From Bacillota bacterium (GTDB taxonomy: Bacteria > Bacillota > Clostridia > Lachnospirales > Lachnospiraceae): a stretch of 64,000 nt of DNA. The notes beneath the pieces are model-generated. The model was not told the DNA's origin, did not search any database, and was given only the letters and a program-made list of their open reading frames with translations. Position numbers and translations under genes: made by a program. This document shows positions 17,965 to 26,541 of this stretch, piece by piece (position 1 is the stretch's first letter; every line of letters starts with the position of its first letter). The stretch is taken from assembly GCA_023386815.1 (NCBI GenBank), contig JAEWIZ010000008.1:496001-560000 (forward strand), given 5' to 3'.

Positions 17965-18061
17965 ATTCCCATCAAAACAAATTAAGTAAGATTTTCTTCT
18001 GTTTAGATTAATTATTTTTTATGTTTAGTTATCTCGAGGTCACATCATTAAAGATTACGGT

Positions 18062-18157
18062 TTGTCATTTGTTTGATCAATAGCTATGAAAAGGTTGGGT
18101 TTTCTCACCTTATATCAATAATTCTAACAATATGCAAAGAAACGAAAAAGATCAATG
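18062..18157 (+). promoter_or_regulatory. promoter region with three spaced ATCAAT elements before sugar ABC operon
   Basis: TTGTCA (18062-18067), 17 bases, TATGAA (18085-18090) is a good promoter, giving a leader of about 155 bases. The octamers GATCAATA (18075), TATCAATA (18113) and GATCAATG (18150) recur at 38 and 37 bases in the same orientation and may be binding sites of the upstream AraC regulator. The rest of the 17965-18252 gap shows nothing else recognised. Confidence 0.4.
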
Positions 18158-18252
18158 TGAAAAAACATCAAGAAAAATGAGAATAAGAAATGGCAGTTCC
18201 GAATGAAAATTGCTATGCTAAGGTCACAAAAAACAAGGGAGGTTAAGAAATT

Positions 18253-19620
18253 ATGAAAAAGAAATTAGTAGCAACAATCTTATCTGTTGTAATGGTTGCA
18301 TCTACCTTAATTGGATGCAGCAATTCAGGAAAGGACACATCAGACACATCAGGTACAACTACCACAGCTCCAGTATCAGAGGAGGATGCAGGGGCAACCT
18401 CTAAGGAAGACCTAAGTGCATCACTTACCTTTACCATCTGGGACAATAACTTAAATACCTTTATTGAAGAAAATGACATGGTAGCAAAGTTCCAGGAGCA
18501 ATATCCTAATGTAGATATTGAAGTTGAGAAAATTAAGGATGACAGCGAGTATTGGAATGCTATGAAGATGCGTGCATCAGCAAATCAGTTACCTGATATT
18601 ATGTTCAACAAACCCTTTACCTTATCAAGATTTAAGGATTACCTGATTGATTTATCCTCTACAGAAGCTTCTACAAATAACCAGCTTGCGCAGGGGTATG
18701 CGATGGATGGAAAAGTACTTGGTATTCCAATGACCGCAGGCTATGAATATGTTTATTATTGGAAAGATATGTTCCAAGAAGCCGGTGTGAAAGTGCCTAC
18801 CACCTGGGAGGAATTTGAAACTGCAGCTAAGACTTTGCAAGATTTTTATGGAAGTAGTAATAAAGATTTTATGGCAATTGCTTGTGGTTTAAAGGATGAA
18901 TGGCCTGATTATCCATATATGGAATTCATGCCAGCATTAGAATCCGGAAACGGTCAGAACTGGAATTTGATGGCAACCCAGGATGAGCCCTTTGCGGAAG
19001 GAACTGATATTTATAGCGCATATAACAAGGTTTATAGCTTATTCTCCTCTGGCGTACTTGGAAAAGATCCACTGGGACTTGGAAACGATCAAGCTACTTC
19101 CTTGTTTGCAACAAAGAATGCAGCAATTATTGCACTTGGAGATTGGGGCTTACAAAATATTAAGGCTAGTGCGGAAGATGTATCTCAGTTAGGAACCTTC
19201 TATCTCCCTACCAGAGATTCTGTGTCAGATCCATATAATGTAATTGTACAGGGAGATTCCTTTATGGGTGTGACAACACATTCCGAGAATCAGGAAGCAG
19301 CTGTTGCCTTTGTAGAGTGGTTCTATTCCGATGCTTGGTATCCGGATTATCTAAATTATGTATCGTCAGCATCCTCAATGAACAATTTCCCTAAAGAAAA
19401 AGATCCGATTCTTGCAGAAGCAGATACCATGACTCCTGACAAAGTTCTGATTATGTATGACGGTGGCGGAGACAATTTCTCAGCGTTACAAAATGAAACT
19501 ACCTTTGATTACAAAAAGCTTGGTGCTCAGATGCTTACAGACGGATTTAGCTTAGATGCTTCCTTATCTGAATTAAATGGCAAATGGAAAGCAGCAAGAG
19601 AAAAGCTTCAGATTCAATAG
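18253..19620 (+). CDS. CUT1 sugar-binding lipoprotein (family 1 solute-binding protein)
   Basis: A 455-residue extracellular binding protein for an oligosaccharide ABC importer. Lipoprotein signal with lipobox STLIGC, Ser/Thr-rich linker to about residue 55, then the MalE-type fold (LTFTIWDNN near the start; ATKNAAIIALGDWGLQ typical of the central region). AGGGAGGTTAAG ribosome site before ATG. It heads an operon with two permeases and LacL/LacM, which suggests a galactoside substrate such as a beta-galacto-oligosaccharide; that is inference from context. Confidence 0.9.
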   Translation: MKKKLVATILSVVMVASTLIGCSNSGKDTSDTSGTTTTAPVSEEDAGATSKEDLSASLTFTIWDNNLNTFIEENDMVAKFQEQYPNVDIEVEKIKDDSEYWNAMKMRASANQLPDIMFNKPFTLSRFKDYLIDLSSTEASTNNQLAQGYAMDGKVLGIPMTAGYEYVYYWKDMFQEAGVKVPTTWEEFETAAKTLQDFYGSSNKDFMAIACGLKDEWPDYPYMEFMPALESGNGQNWNLMATQDEPFAEGTDIYSAYNKVYSLFSSGVLGKDPLGLGNDQATSLFATKNAAIIALGDWGLQNIKASAEDVSQLGTFYLPTRDSVSDPYNVIVQGDSFMGVTTHSENQEAAVAFVEWFYSDAWYPDYLNYVSSASSMNNFPKEKDPILAEADTMTPDKVLIMYDGGGDNFSALQNETTFDYKKLGAQMLTDGFSLDASLSELNGKWKAAREKLQIQ

Positions 19621-19636
19621 TTGAAAATAATTCATT

Positions 19637-19674
19637 CTTATTATGGGGGTCGCGAAAGTGACCCTCATAATAAG
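19637..19674 (+). promoter_or_regulatory. intercistronic hairpin downstream of binding-protein gene
   Basis: CTTATTATGGGGGTC (19637-19651) pairs almost perfectly with GACCCTCATAATAAG (19660-19674), with one G-T pair and no T-run behind it. Likely slows 3' decay or partly attenuates, so that binding protein exceeds permease. It lies before the preferred start of the permease (19724). Confidence 0.6.
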
Positions 19675-19723
19675 CTTTATCGTATCATGTGCTGCTCGCA
19701 GCATATATGAAATGGAGAAGAAT

Positions 19724-20617
19724 ATGGTTAAACTTAATAGAAATAGAACCTGGTTCATTCTAATATCCCTCATCATACCCATAACACTTTTGATTGGATT
19801 TGTAGTTGTTCCGGCAACTGACTTATTGCGTATGAGTTTTACGAATTGGGATGGATTTTCACCGGATAGCAGATATATAGGAATCGATAATTATATCGCG
19901 ATGTTCAAAAATAAAGATCTATGGTTATCCTTACAAAATAACGCCGTATATTTTTTGGTGCATTTATGTATGATTCCTGTGGAATTATTCTTTGCAGTAG
20001 TGTTAAACAGCAAGCTTCGTGCAGCTAAATTCTATAAAACGATGGTGTTTTTACCTTATATCATCAATGGTGTAGCAATATCCTACGCATTTTCTTATTT
20101 CTTTTCACCAATCAACGGTGCCTTTGATTCTATATTAGCAGTATTAAATCTGGATTTTCTGAGCGCAAATTGGTTATCAGATTCAAAGATTGTTAATTAT
20201 GTCCTGTCCTTCGTATCGGTCTGGAGATTCAGCGGATATCATGTAGTACTGTTTATGGCAGCCTTGCAGTCCATTCCAAAGGATATTGAAGAAGCTGCTA
20301 GAGTAGATGGTGCAAATGCAATGCATTTGTTTCGGTATGTTCAAGTTCCTGCGATCATGCTGATGGTGGATTTCATATTATTTGATAATATTCGAGGAGC
20401 ACTGCAGGTGTTTGATATTCCATTTGTAATGACCTCGGGAGGTCCTGGATATGCATCCTCTACCTTTACGCTATACACCATTAAGACTGCATTTACTTTC
20501 TCCAACTTTGGTCTTGCGTCCACAATGGCAGTGGCAATTATGGTTATGGTTGTGGTAATCTATCTGATTCAGAATAATATCATTCATGGACTTATTTTAA
20601 GGGATAGGAGGAAGTAA
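19724..20617 (+). CDS. CUT1 sugar ABC permease, MalF/UgpA-like
   Basis: A 297-residue inner-membrane permease with six hydrophobic segments and the EAA loop EEAARVDGANAMHLFRYVQVP that contacts the ATPase. Start ATG 19724 has GGAGAAGAAT in front; an earlier in-frame ATG at 19643 lies within the intercistronic hairpin and is not used. Pairs with the permease at 20619. No ATPase gene accompanies them, as is common where one shared MsmX-type ATPase serves several CUT1 importers. Confidence 0.9.
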   Translation: MVKLNRNRTWFILISLIIPITLLIGFVVVPATDLLRMSFTNWDGFSPDSRYIGIDNYIAMFKNKDLWLSLQNNAVYFLVHLCMIPVELFFAVVLNSKLRAAKFYKTMVFLPYIINGVAISYAFSYFFSPINGAFDSILAVLNLDFLSANWLSDSKIVNYVLSFVSVWRFSGYHVVLFMAALQSIPKDIEEAARVDGANAMHLFRYVQVPAIMLMVDFILFDNIRGALQVFDIPFVMTSGGPGYASSTFTLYTIKTAFTFSNFGLASTMAVAIMVMVVVIYLIQNNIIHGLILRDRRK

Positions 20618-20618
20618 T

Positions 20619-21452
20619 ATGATTAAGAGAATTACAGAGCAAACCGCAAAGCAGGTATTATGCCTTTTCATGGTATTCATTGTATTAGCACCCATTTTAC
20701 TTACCTTATTTGCGGCATTAAAAACGGGAGCTGATATGGTCAATACATCACCCTTATTACTTCCGTCTCTAAAGCGCATTACCTTTGAAAATTTTGAAAA
20801 GGTATTGACGGATAAGTATCTATTGATTGGTTTTAAAAATACTGGTATTATTTTGGTGGTATCAATTTTCTTTAATGTAATTTTTGGTACTGTGACTGCG
20901 TTTATCATAGAACGCTTTCAGTTTAGAGGCAAAAAGGTTGTCGTAGCCTTGTTTTTTATGGGAATGCTGATTCCAAACTTTGTAACGGAGATTGCAAGAT
21001 TTCGTATAATTCAAGGATTAGGCTTGTATAATACCTTAGGAGCACCGATAGTTATCTATATCGCTGCTGATTTAATGCAGCTCTATATCTACAGACAGTT
21101 TTTGTCCGGAATATCGGTATCCCTGGATGAAGCTGCACTATTAGACGGATGTTCTTATTTCGGTTTGTTTGCGAAAATTATTTTTCCCTTACTGGCACCC
21201 GCAACAGCCACCGTATGTATCATCAAGGCAATTAATATCATTAACGATATGTATATTCCTTATTTATACATGCCAAAAAACAAGCTACGTACCTTGACGA
21301 CATTTATCATGAATTATGCAAATGCACAGCAGGGCTCCTGGCAGAAGCTGGCAGCAGGTATCATACTTGTGATGATGTCCACCATTCTTATTTATATATT
21401 TTTTCAAAGATATATTATGGCAGGTGTAACAGCCGGTGCCGTGAAAGAGTAG
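20619..21452 (+). CDS. CUT1 sugar ABC permease, MalG/UgpE-like
   Basis: A 277-residue permease with six hydrophobic segments and an EAA loop (SLDEAALLDGCSYFGLF). It starts one base after the stop of the partner permease, with GGAGG ribosome site inside the preceding gene, so the pair is translationally linked. Together they form the heterodimeric channel for the sugar-binding protein at 18253. Followed after 51 bases by lacL in the same direction. Confidence 0.9.
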   Translation: MIKRITEQTAKQVLCLFMVFIVLAPILLTLFAALKTGADMVNTSPLLLPSLKRITFENFEKVLTDKYLLIGFKNTGIILVVSIFFNVIFGTVTAFIIERFQFRGKKVVVALFFMGMLIPNFVTEIARFRIIQGLGLYNTLGAPIVIYIAADLMQLYIYRQFLSGISVSLDEAALLDGCSYFGLFAKIIFPLLAPATATVCIIKAINIINDMYIPYLYMPKNKLRTLTTFIMNYANAQQGSWQKLAAGIILVMMSTILIYIFFQRYIMAGVTAGAVKE

Positions 21453-21503
21453 CTAAACAAAAGGTAAGAAGGAGGAAAATCCTCTGTAGAAAGGAGAATT
21501 AGG

Positions 21504-23390
21504 ATGAGAGCGGAGATTCATTATTTAGATAATCCGGAGGTATTTCGTGTAAATCAACTTCCCGCTCATAGTGATCATGGTTTTTATTGTAGTATGGAGG
21601 AGCTTCAATCTGGTGAGAATTCTTTGCTTCAATCCTTAAATGGAAGCTGGAAATTTCATTATTCTGTGAATGCAGGGGAGCGCCCCTTGGGATTTTATCT
21701 GGAAGAGTTTTCTGCAGAAAAATTCGATGATATTATCGTTCCAGGTCATATTGAATTGGCCGGCTATGATAAAATTCATTACATTAATACCATGTATCCC
21801 TGGGAAGGACATCTATTTCGAAGACCAGCCCATAGCCTGGACGGGAAATATAAAATGGAGGGTACCTTTAGTCAGGCTGACTATAATCCGGTAGGTTCCT
21901 ATCTTAAGACCTTTGATTTGAATCCGGGTTTGTTAGGAAGGAGAGTGGTTATCAGCTTTGCTGGTGTGGAGCAGGCCATGTATGTTTGGTTGAATGGGGA
22001 ATTCATCGGTTATGCAGAAGACAGCTTTACACCTTCAGAATTTGATTTAACCCCTTACCTGCGTGAAAAGGGTAATGTATTGGCAGTAGAAGTGCATAAG
22101 AGAAGTACGGCAGCCTTCCTGGAGGATCAGGATTTCTTCCGGTTCTTTGGAATATTTCGAGATGTTACACTCTATGCAAAGCCGGACATACATGTGGAGG
22201 ATCTTTGGGCAAAGCCGTATTTGAAGGAGGACAATGCTTCTGGAACTCTGGAAATTGAACTAAAGCTATCTTATTTGGTAAAACCGGGTAGTGTTCGTAT
22301 GGTATTACAGGATCAACAGGGCAAGGTCTGCTATGAGCAAGTGGCAGATATCGCCGAAGAGGTTAAGGTGCCGGCCGTAGATATCAACTCTGTAGTGCCC
22401 TGGAGTAATCATAAACCTTATCTATATCTGCTGACGATCGAGGTTTTTGATCAGGCCGGAAGGTTAAAAGAAGTAGTGCCCTATGAGCTTGGATTTCGTC
22501 GAATTGAGATTAAGGATAAGGTGATTATGCTCAATGGGGAAAGATTAATTCTAAATGGTGTAAACCGTCACGAATGGAGTGCCAAGGGTGGCAGATGCAT
22601 CAGCCAGGAAGAGATGGATGCTGATATTAGTATCATTCTGAGAAATAATATAAATGCAGTTCGAACCTCTCATTATCCAAATCAAATTCCCTGGTATTAT
22701 CTTTGTGATAAAAATGGTATCTATGTTATGGCAGAAACCAACCTGGAATCTCATGGCTCCTGGCAGAAGATGGGGCAGGTGGAGCCTTCCTGGAATGTAC
22801 CGGGTAGTATCCCGCAGTGGCGGGAAGCGGTTATCGACCGGGCAAGAACTAATTTTGAGGTGTTAAAAAATCATACCTCAATTCTATTCTGGTCCCTTGG
22901 TAATGAATCCTATGCGGGTGATAATATAGAGGCGATGAACCGCTTTTTCAAAGAAAGGGATGACAGTCGTCTGGTGCATTATGAAGGCGTATTTCATAAT
23001 AGAAAATATGAGGATACTATTTCAGATGTAGAAAGCCGTATGTACGCTACACCGGAGGAGGTTGCAGAGTATTTGGAGCAGGAACCTAAAAAACCTTTTA
23101 TCCTTTGTGAATACATGCATGATATGGGTAATTCTCTTGGTGGGCTAAGCTCCTACATGAAGTTACTGAACCGTTATGACATGTACCAGGGCGGTTTTAT
23201 TTGGGATTTTATTGATCAGGCACTTTACGTAACGGATGAAATAACAGGGAGAAGAGTGCTCCGCTACGGAGGCGATTTTGATGACAGACCCTCTGACTAT
23301 GAATTTTCAGGAAATGGAATTGTATTTGCCGATCGAACAGAAAAGCCAGCGATACAGGAGGTGAGGTACTTCTATGGATTATATCAATAA
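21504..23390 (+). CDS. lacL: beta-galactosidase large subunit (GH2, LacL type)
   Basis: A 628-residue large subunit of a two-protein GH2 beta-galactosidase hydrolysing lactose or beta-galactosides in the cytoplasm. It covers the jelly-roll domain (RPAHSLDG region), an immunoglobulin-like domain and the catalytic barrel, with acid/base E468 in SLGNES and nucleophile E536 in CEYMHDMGN. It stops right after the barrel (PAIQEVRYFYG), where single-chain LacZ would go on. Length and the 17-base overlap with the next gene match lacL/lacM of Leuconostoc and Lactobacillus, so this is a natural split and not a frameshift. Ribosome site AAAGGAG before ATG. Last part of the sugar-uptake operon. Confidence 0.9.
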   Translation: MRAEIHYLDNPEVFRVNQLPAHSDHGFYCSMEELQSGENSLLQSLNGSWKFHYSVNAGERPLGFYLEEFSAEKFDDIIVPGHIELAGYDKIHYINTMYPWEGHLFRRPAHSLDGKYKMEGTFSQADYNPVGSYLKTFDLNPGLLGRRVVISFAGVEQAMYVWLNGEFIGYAEDSFTPSEFDLTPYLREKGNVLAVEVHKRSTAAFLEDQDFFRFFGIFRDVTLYAKPDIHVEDLWAKPYLKEDNASGTLEIELKLSYLVKPGSVRMVLQDQQGKVCYEQVADIAEEVKVPAVDINSVVPWSNHKPYLYLLTIEVFDQAGRLKEVVPYELGFRRIEIKDKVIMLNGERLILNGVNRHEWSAKGGRCISQEEMDADISIILRNNINAVRTSHYPNQIPWYYLCDKNGIYVMAETNLESHGSWQKMGQVEPSWNVPGSIPQWREAVIDRARTNFEVLKNHTSILFWSLGNESYAGDNIEAMNRFFKERDDSRLVHYEGVFHNRKYEDTISDVESRMYATPEEVAEYLEQEPKKPFILCEYMHDMGNSLGGLSSYMKLLNRYDMYQGGFIWDFIDQALYVTDEITGRRVLRYGGDFDDRPSDYEFSGNGIVFADRTEKPAIQEVRYFYGLYQ

Positions 23391-24354
23391 GGAAGAAAAG
23401 AAACAGAAAGAGCTGCAACTTGTATATGGAGACTGTGCCCTTGGTATTCACGGGGAAGACTTCCATTATATCTTTTCTTATCAATTCGGCGGACCTGAGT
23501 CCATCGTTATTGATGGAAAAGAGTGGTTGTATCGTGTACCAAAGCCTACGTTTTGGAGAGCAACTACGGATAATGACAGAGGGAGTAAGTTCTCTTTCAG
23601 ATCGGGCATGTGGCTAAGTGCTGATATGTTCATCAACTGCGTCAAAATAGGTGTTTTTGTGGATGATAAGGAGATAGAGCTTCCACTTGCACCGGTTAAC
23701 AATCAGTATAGCGAGCAGGAAACAGCACAGAGGGTGAAGATTATCTATACCTATCAGACAATCACAGTACCAGCCACCTTGGTAGAGGTTACCTATGTGG
23801 TCAGTGCAGAAGGAGCGATTGAGGTAAAGGTACATTATCACGGAAAAGCAGGTTTACCGGAGCTCCCCTTGTTTGGTATGCGCTTTATCGTACCGACCAA
23901 AGCGGTTAAGTACCGGTATGAAGGGTTATCGGGAGAAACCTATCCTGACCGCAAAGAAGGAGGGATACCAGGAATCTATGAGATAGATGGATTACCTGTA
24001 ACCCCATACCTGGTTCCCCAGGATTGTAATGTACATGTGGATACAAAATGGTTAGAGGTATATCGTGATTCAACCCTCGATAATACAAGGGTGGGGGGGG
24101 ATTCCTTCGGAATAAAATTTTATGGAATGGAACAGGACTTCGCTTTTTCCTGTATACCCTATACCGCAGAAGAATTAGAAAATGCCACCCATCAGGAGGA
24201 GCTCCCTGCGGCGAGAAGGACAGTAATATCGATTCTTGGTGCGGTGAGAGGTGTGGGAGGAATCAATAGCTGGGGAGCAGATGTTGAACCGCCTTATCAT
24301 ATTGATGCTAGTAAAGATTTGACATTTTCCTTTGGCATTTTAAAGCTTTATTGA
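23374..24354 (+). CDS. lacM: beta-galactosidase small subunit (LacM type)
   Basis: A 326-residue small subunit corresponding to the C-terminal beta-sandwich of LacZ (Bgal_small_N family), with the conserved FWRATTDNDRG segment that completes the active site, a TYVV/VHYHG core and a C-terminal YHIDASKDLTFSFG strand. Start ATG 23374 lies 17 bases inside lacL and has AGGAGGTGAGG upstream within lacL coding sequence, so independent initiation is well supported. It must associate with LacL for activity. Downstream lies a strong promoter of the next unit. Confidence 0.9.
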   Translation: MDYINKEEKKQKELQLVYGDCALGIHGEDFHYIFSYQFGGPESIVIDGKEWLYRVPKPTFWRATTDNDRGSKFSFRSGMWLSADMFINCVKIGVFVDDKEIELPLAPVNNQYSEQETAQRVKIIYTYQTITVPATLVEVTYVVSAEGAIEVKVHYHGKAGLPELPLFGMRFIVPTKAVKYRYEGLSGETYPDRKEGGIPGIYEIDGLPVTPYLVPQDCNVHVDTKWLEVYRDSTLDNTRVGGDSFGIKFYGMEQDFAFSCIPYTAEELENATHQEELPAARRTVISILGAVRGVGGINSWGADVEPPYHIDASKDLTFSFGILKLY

Positions 24355-24375
24355 ATTGATACGTTAAAATATTGA

Positions 24376-24405
24376 TTGACAAAAGGTGGGGGTACTGGAT
24401 ATAAT
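24376..24405 (+). promoter_or_regulatory. consensus promoter of the opp operon
   Basis: TTGACA (24376-24381), 18-base spacer, TATAAT (24400-24405): both hexamers perfect. Transcription would start near 24412, leaving about 175 bases of leader before oppA, which contains a terminator-like hairpin. Confidence 0.8.
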
Positions 24406-24492
24406 ATATAAATATAGCAGGCATAACAATTAGGTATGATATGTACTGCGATTAACTTGAAAATTTTACTCACTGCTTCAGTGGCATAAGAC

Positions 24493-24531
24493 AATGTGGT
24501 CAAGATGTTTTTTTTTTGACCGCATTTTTTT
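24493..24531 (+). terminator. terminator inside the oppA leader, possible attenuator
   Basis: AATGTGGTCAA (24493-24503) pairs with TTGACCGCATT (24516-24526), followed by a T-run. It lies downstream of the consensus promoter at 24376 and upstream of oppA, so read-through must be controlled or partial. A smaller stem CACTG/CAGTG precedes it. Alternatively it ends the lac operon and the promoter drives a short RNA. Confidence 0.65.
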
Positions 24532-24586
24532 ATAAAAAAATACTCATTAAATGAAGGTCTTATGAAAAATCTTAAGGAGGCGATTT

Positions 24587-26272
24587 ATGAAAAAGTTTAC
24601 GAAACTTATTGCACTAATGATGGTATTTGCGATGATATTGTCATTGACTGCGTGTGGCGGAAATTCTAGCAAAGATACAACTGCTACGGATAATACGGCC
24701 AACAGCGAATCTTCTGGAACAGATAGCACTGCTGCAACAGGTGGCAATGTCTTGAAGGTTCATTTTGATGTTGAAGTAGCTTCTCTGGATCCACAGATAG
24801 CTACAGACGGTACTTCCTTTGAAGTAATTGCAGCAACAACAGAAGGATTATATTCTGTTGATGCAGAAGGTAGTCCGATTCTGGCTCTTGCTGAAAAAGT
24901 AGATAAGAGTGAGGATGGATTAACTTATACCTTTACATTAAGAGATGCTAAATGGTCAAACGGAACACCTGTTACTGCAAATGATTTTGTATTTGCATGG
25001 AGACGACTGGTTGATCCGGTTGTTGCAAGTGAATATTCCTTTATTGCAGCAATTGCAAACATTAAGAATGCAGCAGCAATCACTAGCGGAGAAGTAGCTG
25101 TTGATCAATTAGGCGTTACCGCGAAGGATGATAAAACCTTAGTAGTAAACCTTGATGTTCCGGTTCCTTTCTTTGAATCTCTGTTGGCATTCCCATCCTT
25201 CCTTCCTGTAAATGAAGCGTTCTTTACAGAAAAGGGTGATTCTTTTGGAACCTCACCGGATACTGTACTTAGTAACGGACCTTTTATTCTGACTGCATAT
25301 GAACCGGCAGCAACTTCTATTTCCTTGGCAAAGAGTACTACCTATTGGGACGCTGCTAAGGTTTCACTGGATGGAATTGAATATCAGGTAATTAAGGATT
25401 CGCAGCAGACAATGCTTTCCTATCAGAATGGGGATCTTGATGTAGCTACCCTGTCCGGTGAACAGGTTGAGCAGTTCCAGGCTGATCCGGAATTCCATAG
25501 TATTATGGCTGGTTATCTCTGGTACATTTCACCGAACCAGACGGTTGCAGGTCTTGAGAACTTAAATCTTCGTATGGCTTTAGCTTTAGCTTATGATAAA
25601 GAATCCATTGCAAAGAACATCTTAAAGGATGGCTCCATTGTTGCTGATTTTGCGGTTCCTACCAAGTTAGCTACAGGCCCGGACGGTAAGGATTTCCGTG
25701 AGACAACCGGTACATATTTATCTACTGACAAGGCTAAGGCAGTTGAATACTGGGATAAAGCAAAGGCTGAGCTTGGAATCAGTGAAGTGAAATATACGAT
25801 GATTGTGGAAGACACAGAATCTGCAACTAATGTAGCTCAGTTTATTCAGTCCGAGATTCAGACTACCCTTCCCGGTGTCACAATTGAGATTCAGACCATG
25901 CCTAAGAAAAACCGTGTAGAAAGATTACAGGCAGGTGACTTTGAACTTGGTTTAACTCGTTGGGGTCCTGACTACGCAGATCCAATGACTTATTTGGATA
26001 TGTGGACAACAGGAAGTCCGAATAACTATGGTTTCTGGTCAAATGCAGACTATGATGCAATCGTAAATTCTGCTAAGAGTGGCGATTTAGCACTGGATAT
26101 AAATAAGAGATGGGAAGAACTAAAGAAAGCAGAGAAGATAGTGATGGATGAGGCTGTTATCTTCCCTGTTTACCAGAAGGGCGATGCCGTTATGACTAAG
26201 TCAAATGTATCGGGTATCGAATTCCACTCCGTAGGTATTAACAGAATCTACAAAAATGCAAAGAAAAATTAA
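24587..26272 (+). CDS. oppA: oligopeptide ABC transporter substrate-binding lipoprotein
   Basis: A 561-residue extracellular family 5 solute-binding protein. Signal peptide with lipobox LTACG, Ser/Thr-rich linker to about 48, then the two-lobed OppA fold (LKVHFDVEVASLDPQ; the DGLTYTFTLRDAKWSNG segment is a hallmark; late QAGDFELGLTRWGPDY). It captures peptides for the OppBC channel encoded downstream. Followed by a terminator at 26299, which would make it more abundant than the membrane parts. Peptide specificity unknown. Confidence 0.93.
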   Translation: MKKFTKLIALMMVFAMILSLTACGGNSSKDTTATDNTANSESSGTDSTAATGGNVLKVHFDVEVASLDPQIATDGTSFEVIAATTEGLYSVDAEGSPILALAEKVDKSEDGLTYTFTLRDAKWSNGTPVTANDFVFAWRRLVDPVVASEYSFIAAIANIKNAAAITSGEVAVDQLGVTAKDDKTLVVNLDVPVPFFESLLAFPSFLPVNEAFFTEKGDSFGTSPDTVLSNGPFILTAYEPAATSISLAKSTTYWDAAKVSLDGIEYQVIKDSQQTMLSYQNGDLDVATLSGEQVEQFQADPEFHSIMAGYLWYISPNQTVAGLENLNLRMALALAYDKESIAKNILKDGSIVADFAVPTKLATGPDGKDFRETTGTYLSTDKAKAVEYWDKAKAELGISEVKYTMIVEDTESATNVAQFIQSEIQTTLPGVTIEIQTMPKKNRVERLQAGDFELGLTRWGPDYADPMTYLDMWTTGSPNNYGFWSNADYDAIVNSAKSGDLALDINKRWEELKKAEKIVMDEAVIFPVYQKGDAVMTKSNVSGIEFHSVGINRIYKNAKKN

Positions 26273-26298
26273 TCAGTAGTACCATATAGAGAAGTAGT

Positions 26299-26340
26299 GA
26301 CGCTGTCAAGCGTGTGTATCACCATGACAGCGTCTTTCTT
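26299..26340 (+). terminator. terminator between oppA and oppB
   Basis: GACGCTGTCA (26299-26308) pairs perfectly with TGACAGCGTC (26325-26334), followed by a short T-rich stretch. Partial read-through into oppB is likely. Confidence 0.7.
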
Positions 26341-26379
26341 CACGATATCAGTAATTGCGAAGCACACTAATGTTGCGAT

Positions 26380-26481
26380 TGTTCACACAACAGATCTATG
26401 ATCCGGATGTAAAGAGGGGTGTCAAATTACCCATCTGCAAAGGATGATATACCTGTTGTACGAACAACAACCCAATATACT
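26380..26481 (+). promoter_or_regulatory. inverted repeat and possible promoter before oppB
   Basis: TGTTCACACAACAG (26380-26393) and CTGTTGTACGAACA (26453-26466) are inverted repeats matching at 12 of 14 positions. TATACT (26476-26481) follows the second arm, with only a weak -35 overlapping it. Could be an operator or a long-range RNA stem. Confidence 0.3.
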
Positions 26482-26541
26482 TGCGATTACACTAGTGAAA
26501 ACTACTTTAAATGAATGGTATATGGTAAGGAGCGTGGATTA

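Noticed and set aside
23374..23390. Apparent frameshift splitting a lacZ gene in two
   Set aside because: The second gene has its own ATG with AGGAGG-type site, and sizes and overlap match known LacL/LacM pairs, so two subunits are the better reading.
24493..24531. Simple assignment of this hairpin as only the lac operon terminator
   Set aside because: A perfect promoter lies upstream of it at 24376, so it also sits in the oppA leader; both readings are kept open.
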